In this document: positions 1-12,649 of the stretch, in pieces
How the letters are laid out: every line of letters begins with the position of its first letter
Position numbering within the stretch: the first letter of the stretch is position 1
DNA from: Hermetia illucens
Taxonomy: Eukaryota > Arthropoda > Insecta > Diptera > Stratiomyidae
Assembly (NCBI RefSeq): GCF_905115235.1
Contig: NC_051852.1
Coordinates: 160,722,164 to 160,786,163, forward strand
Length of the DNA: 64,000 nucleotides
Reading direction: 5' to 3'
Made by a program: the position numbers and the translations under genes
The notes under the pieces: model-generated
The model's database searches: none
The model's input: the letters and a program-made list of their open reading frames with translations, nothing else
What the model was told of the DNA's origin: nothing

Positions 1-2392
1 AGAAGGAGAGGGGCTGTCAAGAAGAAAATTCTAGTTGTAGAAATATATTTTGCAGCTTCCGTACCAAGCCAGCAATCCAACTTAATGTTAGCCGCCAAAA
101 TCGGTGATTCTTTGAAAGCTTCGAAAGGTGGTGTTTGATATTTCATGACATTTATCAAGAAATGCAAGGTTCTCTTTCTCAAAAGCAAATCTGAAGCGAC
201 TACAACATTTATCGAATTTAAGATTTTCACACTAGCATAAGAATGACGGCCGAAAAAGGAAGATAAAGTCAGAAATGTTAAAAATCCCCACTCCACGGCC
301 CCATACATTTCACAACAAAACAGTGTCGTTGAGTCATGGGATTGGACCCTGGTTGAGGCAGCTCAATGAAAGCTCGTGCGGTTGAGACCGTCATTGAACT
401 TCTGGGCGGAAGCGAATAGGGTTGCAAACTAAAAACCGAAGCGTGATTGCAAGCCTGCGAACGGATGGAAGCATCTCCAAGTTAAGAATATCTTCAAATC
501 TGGCTCCCGAAATCAAAAATATTATTGATAAAAGTACTCAAAACGGAAGATATTCTCTTCTTGCTAACAATATCAGTGCGGTGCGCTAGCGTAAGCCACT
601 TTCCCAAGCGGTCACACTAAGATTGAGGTGGGTGGTCTGTGAAAACTATGCATGGGGAAAAGGGGCCGTTCCGTCAAAATGTACGACGAAGAGGTAATGG
701 TTCACAACGTGTCCAATTGAGAAAACGATATTGAAAATCTCAACGACGAGGGAGGGCAGGCAAAACGTGAACGTGGATCAGAAGTAACGAATCGGATGAG
801 CAATTTTCACAGACAGTCATACTTGCCTCTGAGATATCCTTTTTCAAAATTGTTTTTGATCTTGACGCTAATGAAGGGAAGGAAGCGATTCTAGCATAAA
901 TTCGAGACTAATGAAACTTGTGGAATCATCGACCGCCGCGAGAACGCAGAGATGATCAAGTGTTGAAATATCCTCAAGAACAAATATAAAACTGACGGTA
1001 CCATCGAAAGCTGAAAAGCTTGACTGGAAGTGAAAAGGTTTACTCAAGGTCAAGAATATACTTTTTGGTGGCCTCAGTAAGGTTTAATTAATTGCATTTT
1101 CATTCGAGCCTGACCGTCGCAAGGAAACACGCGGGTGTTACAAAAATCCGTCAAAACTTTTTGTGGGCTTCATTCTGCAAGAACAATCGGGCTCTATAAG
1201 GATTAGCACTTGTAAAAATTTCTTGGAGGAAGGCAGGTTGCAACACAAACATAAGCGAACTATGTTCGAGATCTATTGAGTAATTTTGTATGAGCGCGCG
1301 TAAATTATCTTAACTTTAACAGCAGGAGTAGACTTCGTGGAAGGGACGAACTAAAAGAAACTTCACTGGTTAACGACGTAGCGATCCCTACCAACAAGCC
1401 TGAGATGCAGACTGGGAGAACTGCAAAACGGACCCTGACCGTGCACGGGAATAGCTTCCATTTGGTTGGAAATGGAATTATATTGAAAACCAAATTTCTC
1501 GCTTACTATTCAACGACAGATATCTCTCCTTTAGAAGGGTATATAATGGATCTAAATGTATAGATACACACATGCGTAGAGCACACTCACTTTTTCAGTG
1601 TTATTTCGTTCTCTTGATCGGAATCTGAAAACAGACATCATTATTATATTACTTTTTTTTATCAACAAATCACGCCATTCTCCCCCCCCGTGGCCCTTGC
1701 TAACATATTTATCCATTTAAAATTGAAAGTTTGCATTGTTTAAAGTGCTATCTCATACCCGAACTAGGATAGGAATAACTTACACAGATTGAGCGTACAA
1801 TTTTGACGCTTTAAGGTTTTCATTTCTATCCACATTATTTTTTTGTTTGTTAAAACCATTTCGTGCTTTTGCGTTAGTCATGTTTGTGACGTATAAGCGC
1901 TTAGTTTCTCAATTTACTTATCGTGGTGCACCATAAAATCTTATCATTTCCGAAGGAGTCATCTATGATTCTGACTGACTGTCCACAAATAACTAATCGT
2001 GGGACATATTAAATGCTTATGACTAAATTTGTTATTTAGCTGTTCATATAACATTCGGGTCCTCGTCCCGAATGATGTACATAATCGAATGCTTGCTATA
2101 CCAAAGTTTAAACCTAACTTAATCAATTAAAAGTGCGAATGACAGAGTAGTTGTAAAACATAAATATTTCCAAAGCTTATCTCTCTGCATTAAAATTACG
2201 TCCCCACATTCCACATCTCCTTTCTTTACAACATTGCCTTTAATCTGTAACCACTGAATTCCAGACGAAACCATACAACGTATTTTCTTTTGAACGATGT
2301 GAAAATTTCACATTTGATGAGACAACTAATTTCTGTCCGTCGTTTATATTCATCCTTATTCAATATTCCTTCAACTTATTTTTTCACACCAG
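1..2392. other. Upstream region of clu, nothing recognised
   Basis: No protein or RNA family could be recognised on either strand. Short open frames exist but lack coding character or splice context. The right end serves as the intron 5' of the first visible clu exon: a pyrimidine stretch and a CAG end at 2392. The missing first coding exon of clu should lie here or left of the window. Confidence 0.4.
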
Positions 2393-5300
2393 GAGCCGGC
2401 AAGAAAAACAAAGCAAATGGAAAGGAAACAACACCCGAATTATCAACTACATGCAATGGAGAAATGAAAAAGTCAGACGAAGCCAAAGAAAACTCCGAAT
2501 GCCAGAATGGACAAAAAACAGACGATGAAAGTGAAAATAAGGACAAAGAGAAAACCACAACGGATGATGATTCATTGGATGCCTTGCAAGAAGGCATTAC
2601 TATTCACATTCAAAGTCCTGGGGCGGAAATGTTGTCAATTCAAGTGTCGAGCATGGAAATGGTCCAAGAAATACACCAATTGCTAATGGATCGCGAGGAT
2701 ACATGCCACCGAACATGCTTTTCATTACAGCTTGACGGTGTTACTTTGGACAATTTCGCGGAATTGAAGAACATTGAAGGATTGAAAGATGGTTCGATTA
2801 TTAAAGTAGTCGAAGAGCCGTACACGATGCGGGAAGCTCGTATACATGTTCGTCACGTTCGCGATCTCCTCAAGTCAATGGATCCCGCTGATGCGTATAA
2901 TGGGGTCGATTGCAATTCCTTAACATTTTTGCAAACAATTACAAACGGAGATCTTGATAAGAAGAAAAGTCGACCTGATTGTGTTGATTGCACCCCACCA
3001 GAGTATATCATGCCAATGGCAAAGGACCGACCTCTGTTACCATTGCAACCTGGAGCCAAAAACGTTAAAGGACCTCAAGCCCTAAAAGTTCTAACTACTT
3101 CACCGTGGAATCCACCTCCAGGACATCGTAAATTGCATGGTGATTTGATGTATTTAACGGTTGTCACGATGGAGGACAAACGATTTCATATTTCTGCATG
3201 TCCGAAAGGTTTTTATATAAACCAATCGACTGACGAGGTTTTCAATCCAAAGCCAGATATTCCTAGCCATTTATGCCATTCGTTGATCGATCTACTATCT
3301 CAAATTTCACCCACTTTCAAGCGATGTTTCGCTCAAATGCAAAAGAAACGGACATTGCGACATGCATTTGAACGTGTTGCCACTCCTTATCAAGTGTACA
3401 CATGGGCAGCACCTCAACTAGAACACACAATCGACGCGATTCGAGCTGAAGATGCATTTTCGTCAAAATTGGGCTACGAGGAACATATCCCAGGCCAGAC
3501 GAGGGACTGGAACGAAGAACTCCAAACGACAAGAGAACTGCCAAGAAAGAACTTGCCTGAAAGACTCCTGAGGGAACGAGCTATTTTCAAAGTTCATGGA
3601 GATTTTGTTATAGCTGCGACCAGGGGAGCGATGGCGGTTATAGACGGAAATGTGTTGGCTATAAATCCGGGCGAAGATGCAAAAATGCAAATGTTCATTT
3701 GGAACAATATATTCTTCTCACTAGGCTTTGATGTTCGTGACCATTACAAAGAACTGGGCGGAGACGTCGCAGCTTTCGTTGCACCACGGAATGATTTGAA
3801 TGGAGTTCGTGTTTATAGTGCCGTTGATGTCGAGGGCCTGTATACATTAGGAACTGTAGTGATAGATTATCGTGGCTACCGCGTGACAGCACAATCCATT
3901 ATTCCTGGTATTCTTGAACGGGAGCAGGAACAATCGGTTGTGTACGGTTCCATTGATTTCGGCAAAACGGTCCTTAGTCACCCAAAGTATTTGGAATTAC
4001 TCACACAAGCTGGTCAACAATTGAAGATAATGTCGCACTCCGTAATCAATGAAAAGGATGAAGAAGTTGAATTGTGCTCATCCGTTGAATGCAAGGGAAT
4101 CATTGGCAACGATGGACGACATTACATTCTTGATCTGCTAAGAACCTTCCCTCCTGATGTTAATTTCCTGAAACTGGCTGACGTTGAACTTGGAAAGGAA
4201 GTGAAAAGCCTCGGTTTTCCTATTGAACACAAACACAAATTGTGCTGCTTGAGACAAGAATTGCTCGAAGCCTTTGTGGAAGACCGTTATGTCATGTTCA
4301 TTAAATATGCCGCACATCATTTGCAACAAATCAATGCGTTGAAGAAGCAGAAGGAGGGGGCACCTGCCATTGAAGATGGCCAAAATAAGGAAAGTGATTC
4401 CACAAAACCAGAAGATAAGAAATCTACAGAAAAGGAACAAGTAGATGTGAAAAAAGAAAAGATCAACTCAGAATTGCAATCCGATGAACAAGAAAAAGAG
4501 AAGACTGATATTCCAGAAAAATCAACCACCGCCAATGATGATAAAGTCGATACTGAAGAAGCTAAGAAACTTACCGAGACGATTAATGAGAAAAATGCAC
4601 ATGACGAAAAGCAGGCAGCCGATGTTGTTAAACGAGCATGTGCCGCCGTAGGCTCGTTGAAGGAATACGAGTTTGATTTCCGCTTTAATCCTGATGTTTT
4701 CTCACCGGGAATTAAACACGTTGACAAGTTAGATACGCCTTACTCACTGAAGAAACAGAAGCAGTTGGTGATTGATGCGGCGGAATTTTTGGTTACGCGG
4801 CAGATTCCAAGCTTCGTGCATGAATATCTGGATCATTCATCGGCGCCGATGGATGGAACTACACTAACTGAAGCATTACACAATCGCGGTATTAATATAA
4901 GGTGAGTGGAATTTCTCTTGAGGTCTCTTTTGTCCTCTGACAAAGGATTTTTTCTTTCATTTTTCAGATATTTAGGAAAGGTCGTGCAATTGTTAGCTAA
5001 AATAAAGTCACTTGATTATCTCCATCAAATCGCGGTCCAAGAACTTATCCTGCGAGCCACAAAACACATTTATTACACATACATGCAGAATACCGAAATG
5101 ATGAGCTTAGCGGCAGCGATAAGTCATTTCCTCAATTGCTTCCTAACATCTGGACCCGTGCCGACCCCGCAGGCGGGATCTGATGATCTACAAAAATCTA
5201 ATAAACGTAGGAATAAGCGAAAGGGCAAGAATGCCTTATTTGGTAGTGATAACAATGAATGGACTCTAGTAACACAAAAGTCACTGTGGCAGCAAATAAA

Positions 5301-8300
5301 AAAAGAGATAAAATCATACTGGGACTATGATTTAGGCTGTGATAGCATTGAGGCAGTGATTGAAACGTATAAGTTGCAACGTATCAGCATGCTTCGTGCC
5401 TTTTGCCTGAAAGTCGGTATTCAAATTCTACTACGAGAATATAATTTCGAATCACGCAACAAACCTACATTCAGTGATGAGGATATAGTAAACGTTTTCC
5501 CAATAGTCAAGCACATTAATCCTAGAGCTTCCGACGCATACAATTTTTACACAACGGGACAGACGAAAATTCAACAAGGATTCTTCAAAGAGGGCTATGA
5601 GCTGATTAGCGAAGCTCTGAACTTGTTGAATAATGTCTTTGGTGCCATGCATCCGGAAAATGCTCAATGTCTTCGTATGTTAGCGCGTTTAAGCTATATT
5701 ATGGGTGATCCGCAAGAAGCGTTAGCAATCCAACAGCGCGCCGTTCTTATGAGCGAACGCGTTAACGGAATTGACCACCCATGCACTATTATGGAATATG
5801 TATGCGTTTTGCTTTATAAATTTCAAGCAGTCTTTAGTTGTGTTTTATTTTCAGTCGCATCTTGCTTTGTACAGCTTCGCCAATGGACAAATAAGTAGAT
5901 CATTAAAACTCCTGTACAGGGCAAGGTATCTGGCATTGGTAATTTGTGGAGAAAACCATCCAGAGATCGCACTGTTGGACGTGAGTTAACTATTTGAATA
6001 TTTATATCTTTTAATCTAATGAAATAATACTTGACCAACAGAGCAACATTAGTTTGATACTCCACGCTGTCGGCGAATATGAACTTTCTCTCCGGTTCCT
6101 CGAGCATGCTCTCGCCCTTAATATTAAATACTTTGGTAAAAAATCACTTAAGGTGGCTGTAAGTTATCATTTAATTGCGCGAACTCAAAGTTGCATGGGT
6201 GATTTCCGATCGGCACTTAACAATGAAAAGGAAACTTATGCTATTTACAAGCAACAGGTGAGTTATGATTTTCATCCCTGATGAAGGTCTGTTATGATCG
6301 ATTTGTTTTGAATTCAAATTTCAGTTGGGTGAAACTCACGAAAAGACACAAGAATCTTCTGAGTGCTTGCGGGTACTAACACAGCAGGCTGTATTCTTAC
6401 AGAAGAAGATGAACGATATCTATTCGAATGGAAAATTAACAACGAGTCTGCCACCAATTCACATCCAACCGCCAACCATGGGTTCAGTGCTCGATATGCT
6501 TAATGCCATTAATGGAATTTTATTTGTTCAAATTAGGTAAGTATCTTAGATCACTAAGGGGGTTGTTTACTTTCCAGTCGAAACTTCAAGCATATTTTTG
6601 GGAATTATTTGCGGGGGAATTATCAAAAATAATATTGAAATCTTGTTTTTTTTTTTTTGTTTCGTTTTTAAAAATTTATTTTTGAAAATTAATGATAACC
6701 GACGACTTTGGAATGTCCTGCACAAGTGTCACAGGCGACTTTGTGGTAAAATTTCGGTAGTTTGAAATGGATTTGCTAAAATTACGCAATAATTCAGGAA
6801 GGAAGAACACCATCTGACTGGCAAGAAAGTGCCACTGTTCTAATATGGAAAAAGAAAGGTAGTCCAGCAAAATGTTCAAATTACCGTTCAATTAAGTTAC
6901 TATCCCATACCAGGAAGATTTTTGAACGCATTCTTAACAACCGTATTCGCGAAATCGTTTAAATAACCGTGAACCACGCCGGATTTGTCAGAAATTGCGG
7001 AACTACTGACGCAATACACGGCGGTTACTGATGGAGAAACACCGTGAGAAGCATCGCCCTCTTTACAATGCATTTCTGGATCTAGAGAAAGCGTTTGACC
7101 GTGTGCTACACGAACTCATCTGGTATGTTTTACGACAACACTGAGTGCCAGCAGAACTCATGCGCTGAGTTCAATTTTTCTATCACGATCCGAAAAGTAA
7201 AGCTCGAAGTATGGCGGGTGTATCAAAACTGCTTGGTGTCTCTGTTAGTGTTCATCAAGAAAGCGCCCTTTCCCCACTCCTCTTTGTTCTTGTTATGGAC
7301 ACTGTCACACGGGACATTCAACGTCCAGCGCCCTACACACTGCTTTATGCAGATGATGTTTTCCTAGCGTCTAATAGCAAAAATGATCTCGGACAACTTG
7401 TCCATGGAATGATCGCCTCATGCAACACGGTCTCAGATTGAATCTACACAAAACTGAATTTTTGACGTCCAATCCCCATGAAACAGGCACAATCACTGTC
7501 AGTGGCAGTGATCTGCCCAGAACTGAGCGATTTAAATACCTCGGGTCAACGCTATCAGTCAATGGAGAACTGCGCATTAGCGCAATCTGGATGAGGTGGC
7601 GATCTACAACTGGTGTTCTTTGTGATTGACGTATCAACGAACGTCTCAAATATAAAATTTACCGCAATGTCGTCCGTCCTGTTGCTCTCTATGGTTGCGA
7701 GTATTGGTTGACTTTAAAAGACAATGAACTGCATTTTGCGATAATAGAGATGAAGATGTTGCGGTGGAATTGTGGCATGAAACCCCTTGATCACATCTGA
7801 AATAAGGATATCAGCGATCGATGTGCGAGAGAGGCGTCTTCAAGGGGATAGTCATGTAATTCACGCTAACGAAAATTCACTTGCCAAAATTGGTCTGAAC
7901 AACAAAGCGGAAAGTAAACGACCAAAAGGCCGGCCGGTGGCTTGATACATTGGAGGTGGATTTGAAAACCTCGCGACTCCATCCAGATCAGGCCTTTGAT
8001 AGAACAAAATAGCGCAACCGATTACGACGAGCTGATCCTACTTGTAAACGAGACAAATGCTAATGAAAAAGAAAAAGTTCCATTGCTAATTACATATTTC
8101 TCCCATCTTTCGGGCAATTTGTGGATATCACATCAGTAAAAATACTCCCCCTTCGCCGTGAACCATTCATCAAGTCATTTTTTCACATCTTTCTACGAGC
8201 CAAAAACCTGCTCAGCCAGTGTGTAACTTATCGATACAAACAAGTGTTAATCGGGAAGAGCCACCTCTTGTCAGTAGGGTAAAACTTTCTAGATTAATGC

Positions 8301-11300
8301 TTGTAACGTGTTACAAACAGAGTTTAGGGGGCGAGTGAGCATTATTTTGAAATTATCTAATATAATAAACCACGTCTTTCTGGTCTCATCATCGTCTTCC
8401 TGACAAATTCATTCGGTCGGTGGTGGATGGTGCACCTGGGTCTACCTATTACTTTTCCGCTTGATATCCTCGAAAAGAATCCACTTTTCGTCATCAGTAA
8501 TGATTCGATTCAAAAAAGACTTACTTTTCGTATAAGCAAAATTCCACATCTGTTTTGCGTCTCTCCTTCTCTTTTTTAATCAACTCATGTTGTAATCATC
8601 TACGATCTTCTGAATCTTCCCCACCTTTCGTAGGCGCTTTGAAACAGCTTATTGGTCTACGCTCAATTACTCTGCAATTTGTTTTTGTGTTTGGGAATCA
8701 GCTTCGTCCAATGATGCCTGCGATTTCACATCTTTGTATCTTTTTCGGTTTTCCGCGGACCTTGCCGAAATTATCGCTTTTAAAACGCCGAAACCATTTT
8801 CACATGAATCTTGTAATGGATACAGTTTAGCAGCAGTTTTCTTCAAATGAAGAAGTAATATCCGCGAATGTTCCTTATTTGGTGTTAAATGCAACATATT
8901 AAACACAACACTATGCAGAGACTTTTCCACGTATGTGCTTTTGAACACATACTGCATTGGTGCGAAACCTGTTTTCTCGAATCTCATTTCATGGTTGTCC
9001 ACATGGTACAAGTAGAAACATGCCAATTTCCTTATAGTCAATGAATTCAGCGGTACACAACAGCAAGTGGCTGCCGAAATACGTATACGGGTTTAAATAA
9101 ACCTTCATTGATTATAAGGAAGTTGGATTTTTTTTACTTTCAGAGTATCACGGCAATCAGTGCAAACCAGTCGAACAACACTCTTCTAGTGTCCTGGCCC
9201 TTATTACAGCAACTATTTTTTTTATTATACGAGGTTTGGCAATTAAGTAATGAGACTTATTCCATAAAAACCATATATTTAAAAATCATTCTACAACTCT
9301 GCCATCCCCGTCAAAATCAAAGTCAAAGTAGTCCCCTTGGGCAGCTATACAGCAATTCCAGCGCGTTTTCCACTCTTCATAACATTTCTGGAACGCTTCG
9401 ACGTCCCTCGTTACGGTGGCTTGGATGTCCGAAAATGGGATCCTTTGACCATCGATTTTGTTCTCGGGAACAAAAAGAAGTAATAGGGTGACATCGGGCG
9501 AATAAGGCGGCTGTTGCAACACGGCGATCCCTTTAGAGGCTAAATACTGAGACATGCTGAGGGCGGTGTGGCACGGCCCGTTGTCATGATGAAGGATCCA
9601 GTTACGAGCGATGTCTGGGCGCATCCTGTTGACTCGTTTTCGCAATCTACTTGGCGATAGTAGACTTGATTTACGGTTTGCCCTAGTGGAACAAATTCTT
9701 TGTGGACGATTCCACGGCTACCAAAAAAGGAGATAATCACCGCTTTCACCTTCGATTTGCTCATGCGAGCTTTTTTCGGGCGGGGAGTGCGCGGAGACAA
9801 TCATTGTGAGTTTTGGCGTTTTGTTTCCGGGTCGTATTGGAAAAACCAGCTCTCATCGCCTGTAATAACTCGATCAAGCAGGGTGGGATCGTTTTCCACT
9901 TGTTCCAAACAGTCTTCTGCGACATTCATTCGATGCTGCTTTTGCTACTCAGAAAGGTTCTTTGGGACCATCTTCGCGCACAACTTTTTCATCCCGAAAT
10001 CGCCTGTTAAAATTTTTCTGACTGTTTCACGGTCCATACCCAGTTCCGAGGCCAACATTCGAACTGCTAAACGCCAATCTTCACGAATTAGAGCGCGCAC
10101 ACGCTGAGCATTCGCGTCAGTCCGCACCTCGACTAGTCTCCCACTTCGCGCCTTGTCTTCCACGCTTTCACGCCCTTCCTTAAACTCTTTATGCCATCGG
10201 AACACCTGGGCACGACTAAGAGCACTATCACCATGCAGTTTTACAATTTTAGCGTACGTTTCCGAAGATGTTTCACCCAATTTGGCGCAAAATTTTATTG
10301 CGACGCGTTGCTCTAGATTTCATTTCTCCATTTTTGTGACGAGCATCACCAACACACGTCTACTTAACACGACACAGCAGGTGAACTAAACAAGCTAGAG
10401 CGATGGTGAATATATCAATGGAGAGGGGAAGGATGCCGGAGAAGGGGAAGGAAATTTAAAGGTTGCAGGTTTACCACAAGCGTGGCAATAAAATCAGTCT
10501 CATTACTTAATTATCTAACCTTGCATTCCGTATCAGCTTCACACATTACTCCGCGCATGTGGCGTTCCATTCTTGAATTTAAATGTTTTTAAACACTGTT
10601 TCAGATATAATGCTATGCTCCTTTCCTTTGCGCCTTAAAATACTCTAAGGGTGTTCAATGAGGTTCAGATTTTGGGACTGGGTCGACCAGTCTAAGAAGA
10701 CAATGTTATTCTGTGTAAACCAACACATTGCGGTTGCCGATTTTTGATAGGATGCGCTACTTTGTTAAATTTTAAAAGCATTCAAGTCGATGTTAACGAA
10801 AATGTAGGCAATACATTTATATACATTTCTGTTCATAATCACTATTTTGTTTCCTTTGTCGGCTTGGGGGTAATAAACAGGTTTGCTGTTCAATTATTTC
10901 TTCCATGCTCCTTACCTTCCTTTCTACTGCTTTTCTATTATCTCACTATTGATATTCGTATCTCCTCCTTTTCCTTTTCGTATTTTATAGCAGTTTCAAT
11001 GTCGATGATGATTTCTTCCCTTGGAAACTTTGCGTTAAATACGACGTTACTCCAAAAAGCCGCTAAACCAAAGTCAACCCGCAACTACCCGGGCCTAATC
11101 GCCAAAAAATAATAATAGAAAAACTTCTTCTAAGGAACAGCATCAATGATTGTTATAAAAAACTTTCTAACCTTACGCTAAAAGCATATATTATAGTATT
11201 CACCTCCTACTAGATAAAGGTTCTTCAGGACAGAAAGGAACTATAGAGGACATCATCGATAAAGTCCAGCTGGCCTTTGAATGTGAAAAGCGAGGAAAAA

Positions 11301-12649
11301 GAGCAATCCTGGCGAGAAAACTGAAGCTTTTAAGATGCAAAAAGCCACCAGAAATCAAGGCTAAAGTAGAAAGCATTCCAAATCTTGTCGTCAACAAATC
11401 TTCAGAGACATTTTCAACTGTCAACTGTCATCGGACTTTCACAAACGACCAGAATTGGGATGATATTCTTCGGCATATCACGAAGATCACACCTTGAGTT
11501 CCCTATACCTACGCAGAAAGCAAAAATCATTCATTTGTGAATTTGGTTATTATTTTCATAATTGTACGGAAAACATTTAAGAAAGAGCTCTAATATTATG
11601 GTACCCGCTTCGACAAGTCTGTTTCTTGTGATACGAACAAGCTCAGGTGATGTTTATCAAACTCCCGAATAAATTTCCTATCTTGTCCTTTCTTCTCGCT
11701 TTCGCTCTATTAGCTTTGTAGTGGGTCTCATTAAATTGAACTGATTTTCGGTCTTTTCGGATGCAAACACCGCACCAGTGTGTCCTTCCTTTGCAAAGCA
11801 TGATAGAAGAAGGGCTCGCAACTTACTCATATATGAACTATCCTTCTAACAGTTTGCAACAACAAGTTTCATCGTACACGCCCTTATCAAACAGGGTTCA
11901 ACATATCCACTGAATAACGGAAAGACCAATTTATCAAATTCTTCAAATGTTTTCAATAGCTATCATACCGTAAAGTTAAGAAATGCAGCTTTTGGTAAAT
12001 CGCGTTTAAGGATAAATATTGGCACAAAATCTGATTGGAGAAACTTACATTTTAATCGGCAAAGTCGTAGAGCTCCACTTCTTCGTTGTTTTTGGTTTGT
12101 CAACAGTCGAAGGTTAAGTCCTTCTAGGAAAAGATTTATACCGGAAAACGGGCCTGAAAGAATGGAATGTGGCGTGCCGCTAATGCGTTCGAAAAGTCCC
12201 AAGATAGCCACATTTCAAGTTCCATGTATCTTTACGAAGGAAAGGATATTTCACAAATATTTCATCCTTCATTTCTGATAACACCAAAATGTGCATAACA
12301 AAAAAAATAGATTTTTTGAAACCCCGGAAGTATTCGACCCCCTCAATATTGTATGGTATCAACACACCTTCAAAACTAATCAAAATTGGTTTACAATTTC
12401 AGTCCTAAGGATATTGCTAAGCTAAGAAACGAAATTGAAAAACACCAAAAAGATGGCAGCAATAACAATCCAACAGAAAACGGCGACGAAACTGCCGCAA
12501 CCCCAGATTCGGTGGACAAAAAGACTGACGCAAATCCAAACAACAACACCGAAAAAGTAGCAACCAACGGAACAAGTAAATTGGAGGCAATTGGAAGTTC
12601 CTTGAAAGAGCAGCCCCAGCCCATTGAAACAGCCACAGCCGCAAGTTGA
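2393..12649 (+). CDS. clu: Clueless / CLUH homologue (six visible exons, N-terminus missing)
   Basis: Cytoplasmic mRNA-binding protein of the CLUH family, which binds transcripts of nuclear-encoded mitochondrial proteins and controls mitochondrial distribution. Exons: 2393-4901, 4968-5799, 5855-5980, 6042-6257, 6325-6536, 12403-12649. All junctions are GT-AG and keep frame; about 1379 residues are visible. In order: a lysine/glutamate-rich leader, a beta-grasp CLU-N region (around [19 protein letters not shown]), the CLU domain ([43 protein letters not shown]), an acidic/lysine-rich linker at about 4340-4610, then C-terminal TPR repeats in exons 2-5 (e.g. [28 protein letters not shown]). The open frame runs upstream of 2393 without a convincing start, while 2381-2392 is a good acceptor, so the first coding exon is separate. 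The first introns are 55-67 bp; the last is 5.87 kb. Drosophila Clu is about 1450 residues, so roughly the first 70 are missing. Very confident. Confidence 0.95.
6770..8090 (+). mobile_element. RTE/BovB-type LINE, 5'-truncated and broken (RTE-R family)
   Basis: Lies in the last clu intron in the same orientation. Translation in several frames shows the reverse-transcriptase fingers ([19 protein letters not shown]), the catalytic YADD box within [12 protein letters not shown] at about 7350, and the C-terminal KMLRWNC...GRP region typical of RTE elements. There are multiple stops and frame changes, so it is dead. The last ~110 bases recur at 31.7 kb and, inverted, at 59.66-59.78 kb. Confidence 0.8.
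8390..9050 (-). mobile_element. mariner-like transposase remnant
   Basis: Minus-strand pieces resemble a mariner transposase: [18 protein letters not shown] (the first catalytic Asp region) near 8455-8515, and a helix-turn-helix part around 8667-8880. Order and frame are disrupted and no terminal inverted repeats were found. Decayed copy inside the clu intron. Confidence 0.6.
9230..10522 (-). mobile_element. mariner element with terminal inverted repeats, inactive
   Basis: A nearly full-length mariner of about 1.29 kb inside the last clu intron. Both ends carry a ~30-bp inverted repeat sharing AATTAAGTAATGAGACT; TA precedes the left end. The minus strand encodes the transposase: the paired helix-turn-helix region ([31 protein letters not shown]) from 10280 to 9945, the first catalytic Asp in GDESWFF near 9860, then [10 protein letters not shown] and PYSPDV (D...34 D spacing) near 9500-9590. 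The frame is interrupted several times, so it no longer makes transposase. Confidence 0.85.
10560..10760 (-). mobile_element. Tc1-like transposase fragment
   Basis: The minus strand reads [20 protein letters not shown], the decayed form of the WPSQSPDLNPIEHLW motif at the C-terminal catalytic residue of Tc1-like transposases. Only about 200 bases are recognisable. Confidence 0.5.
11215..11496 (+). other. Unassigned open exon-like frame in the clu intron
   Basis: A plus-strand frame of about 94 codons without an ATG, preceded by an acceptor-like TTCACCTCCTACTAG ending at 11214 and closing with TGA at 11494-11496. The translation is lysine-rich ([19 protein letters not shown], then [13 protein letters not shown] at the end). 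I do not recognise the family. It could be a last exon of a nested gene, an alternative clu exon or part of an uncharacterised transposon. An AATAAA lies downstream near 11669. Confidence 0.3.
11497..12402 (+). other. Remainder of the last clu intron
   Basis: AT-rich sequence with no recognised element. It ends with the pyrimidine-poor but valid acceptor ACAATTTCAG at 12402 used by the last clu exon. Confidence 0.5.

Noticed and set aside
2290-2392. Open frame continuing upstream of the first clu exon with possible early starts
   Set aside because: It begins at a non-ATG codon, does not resemble the Clu N-terminus, and runs through a good acceptor site, so it is read as intron.
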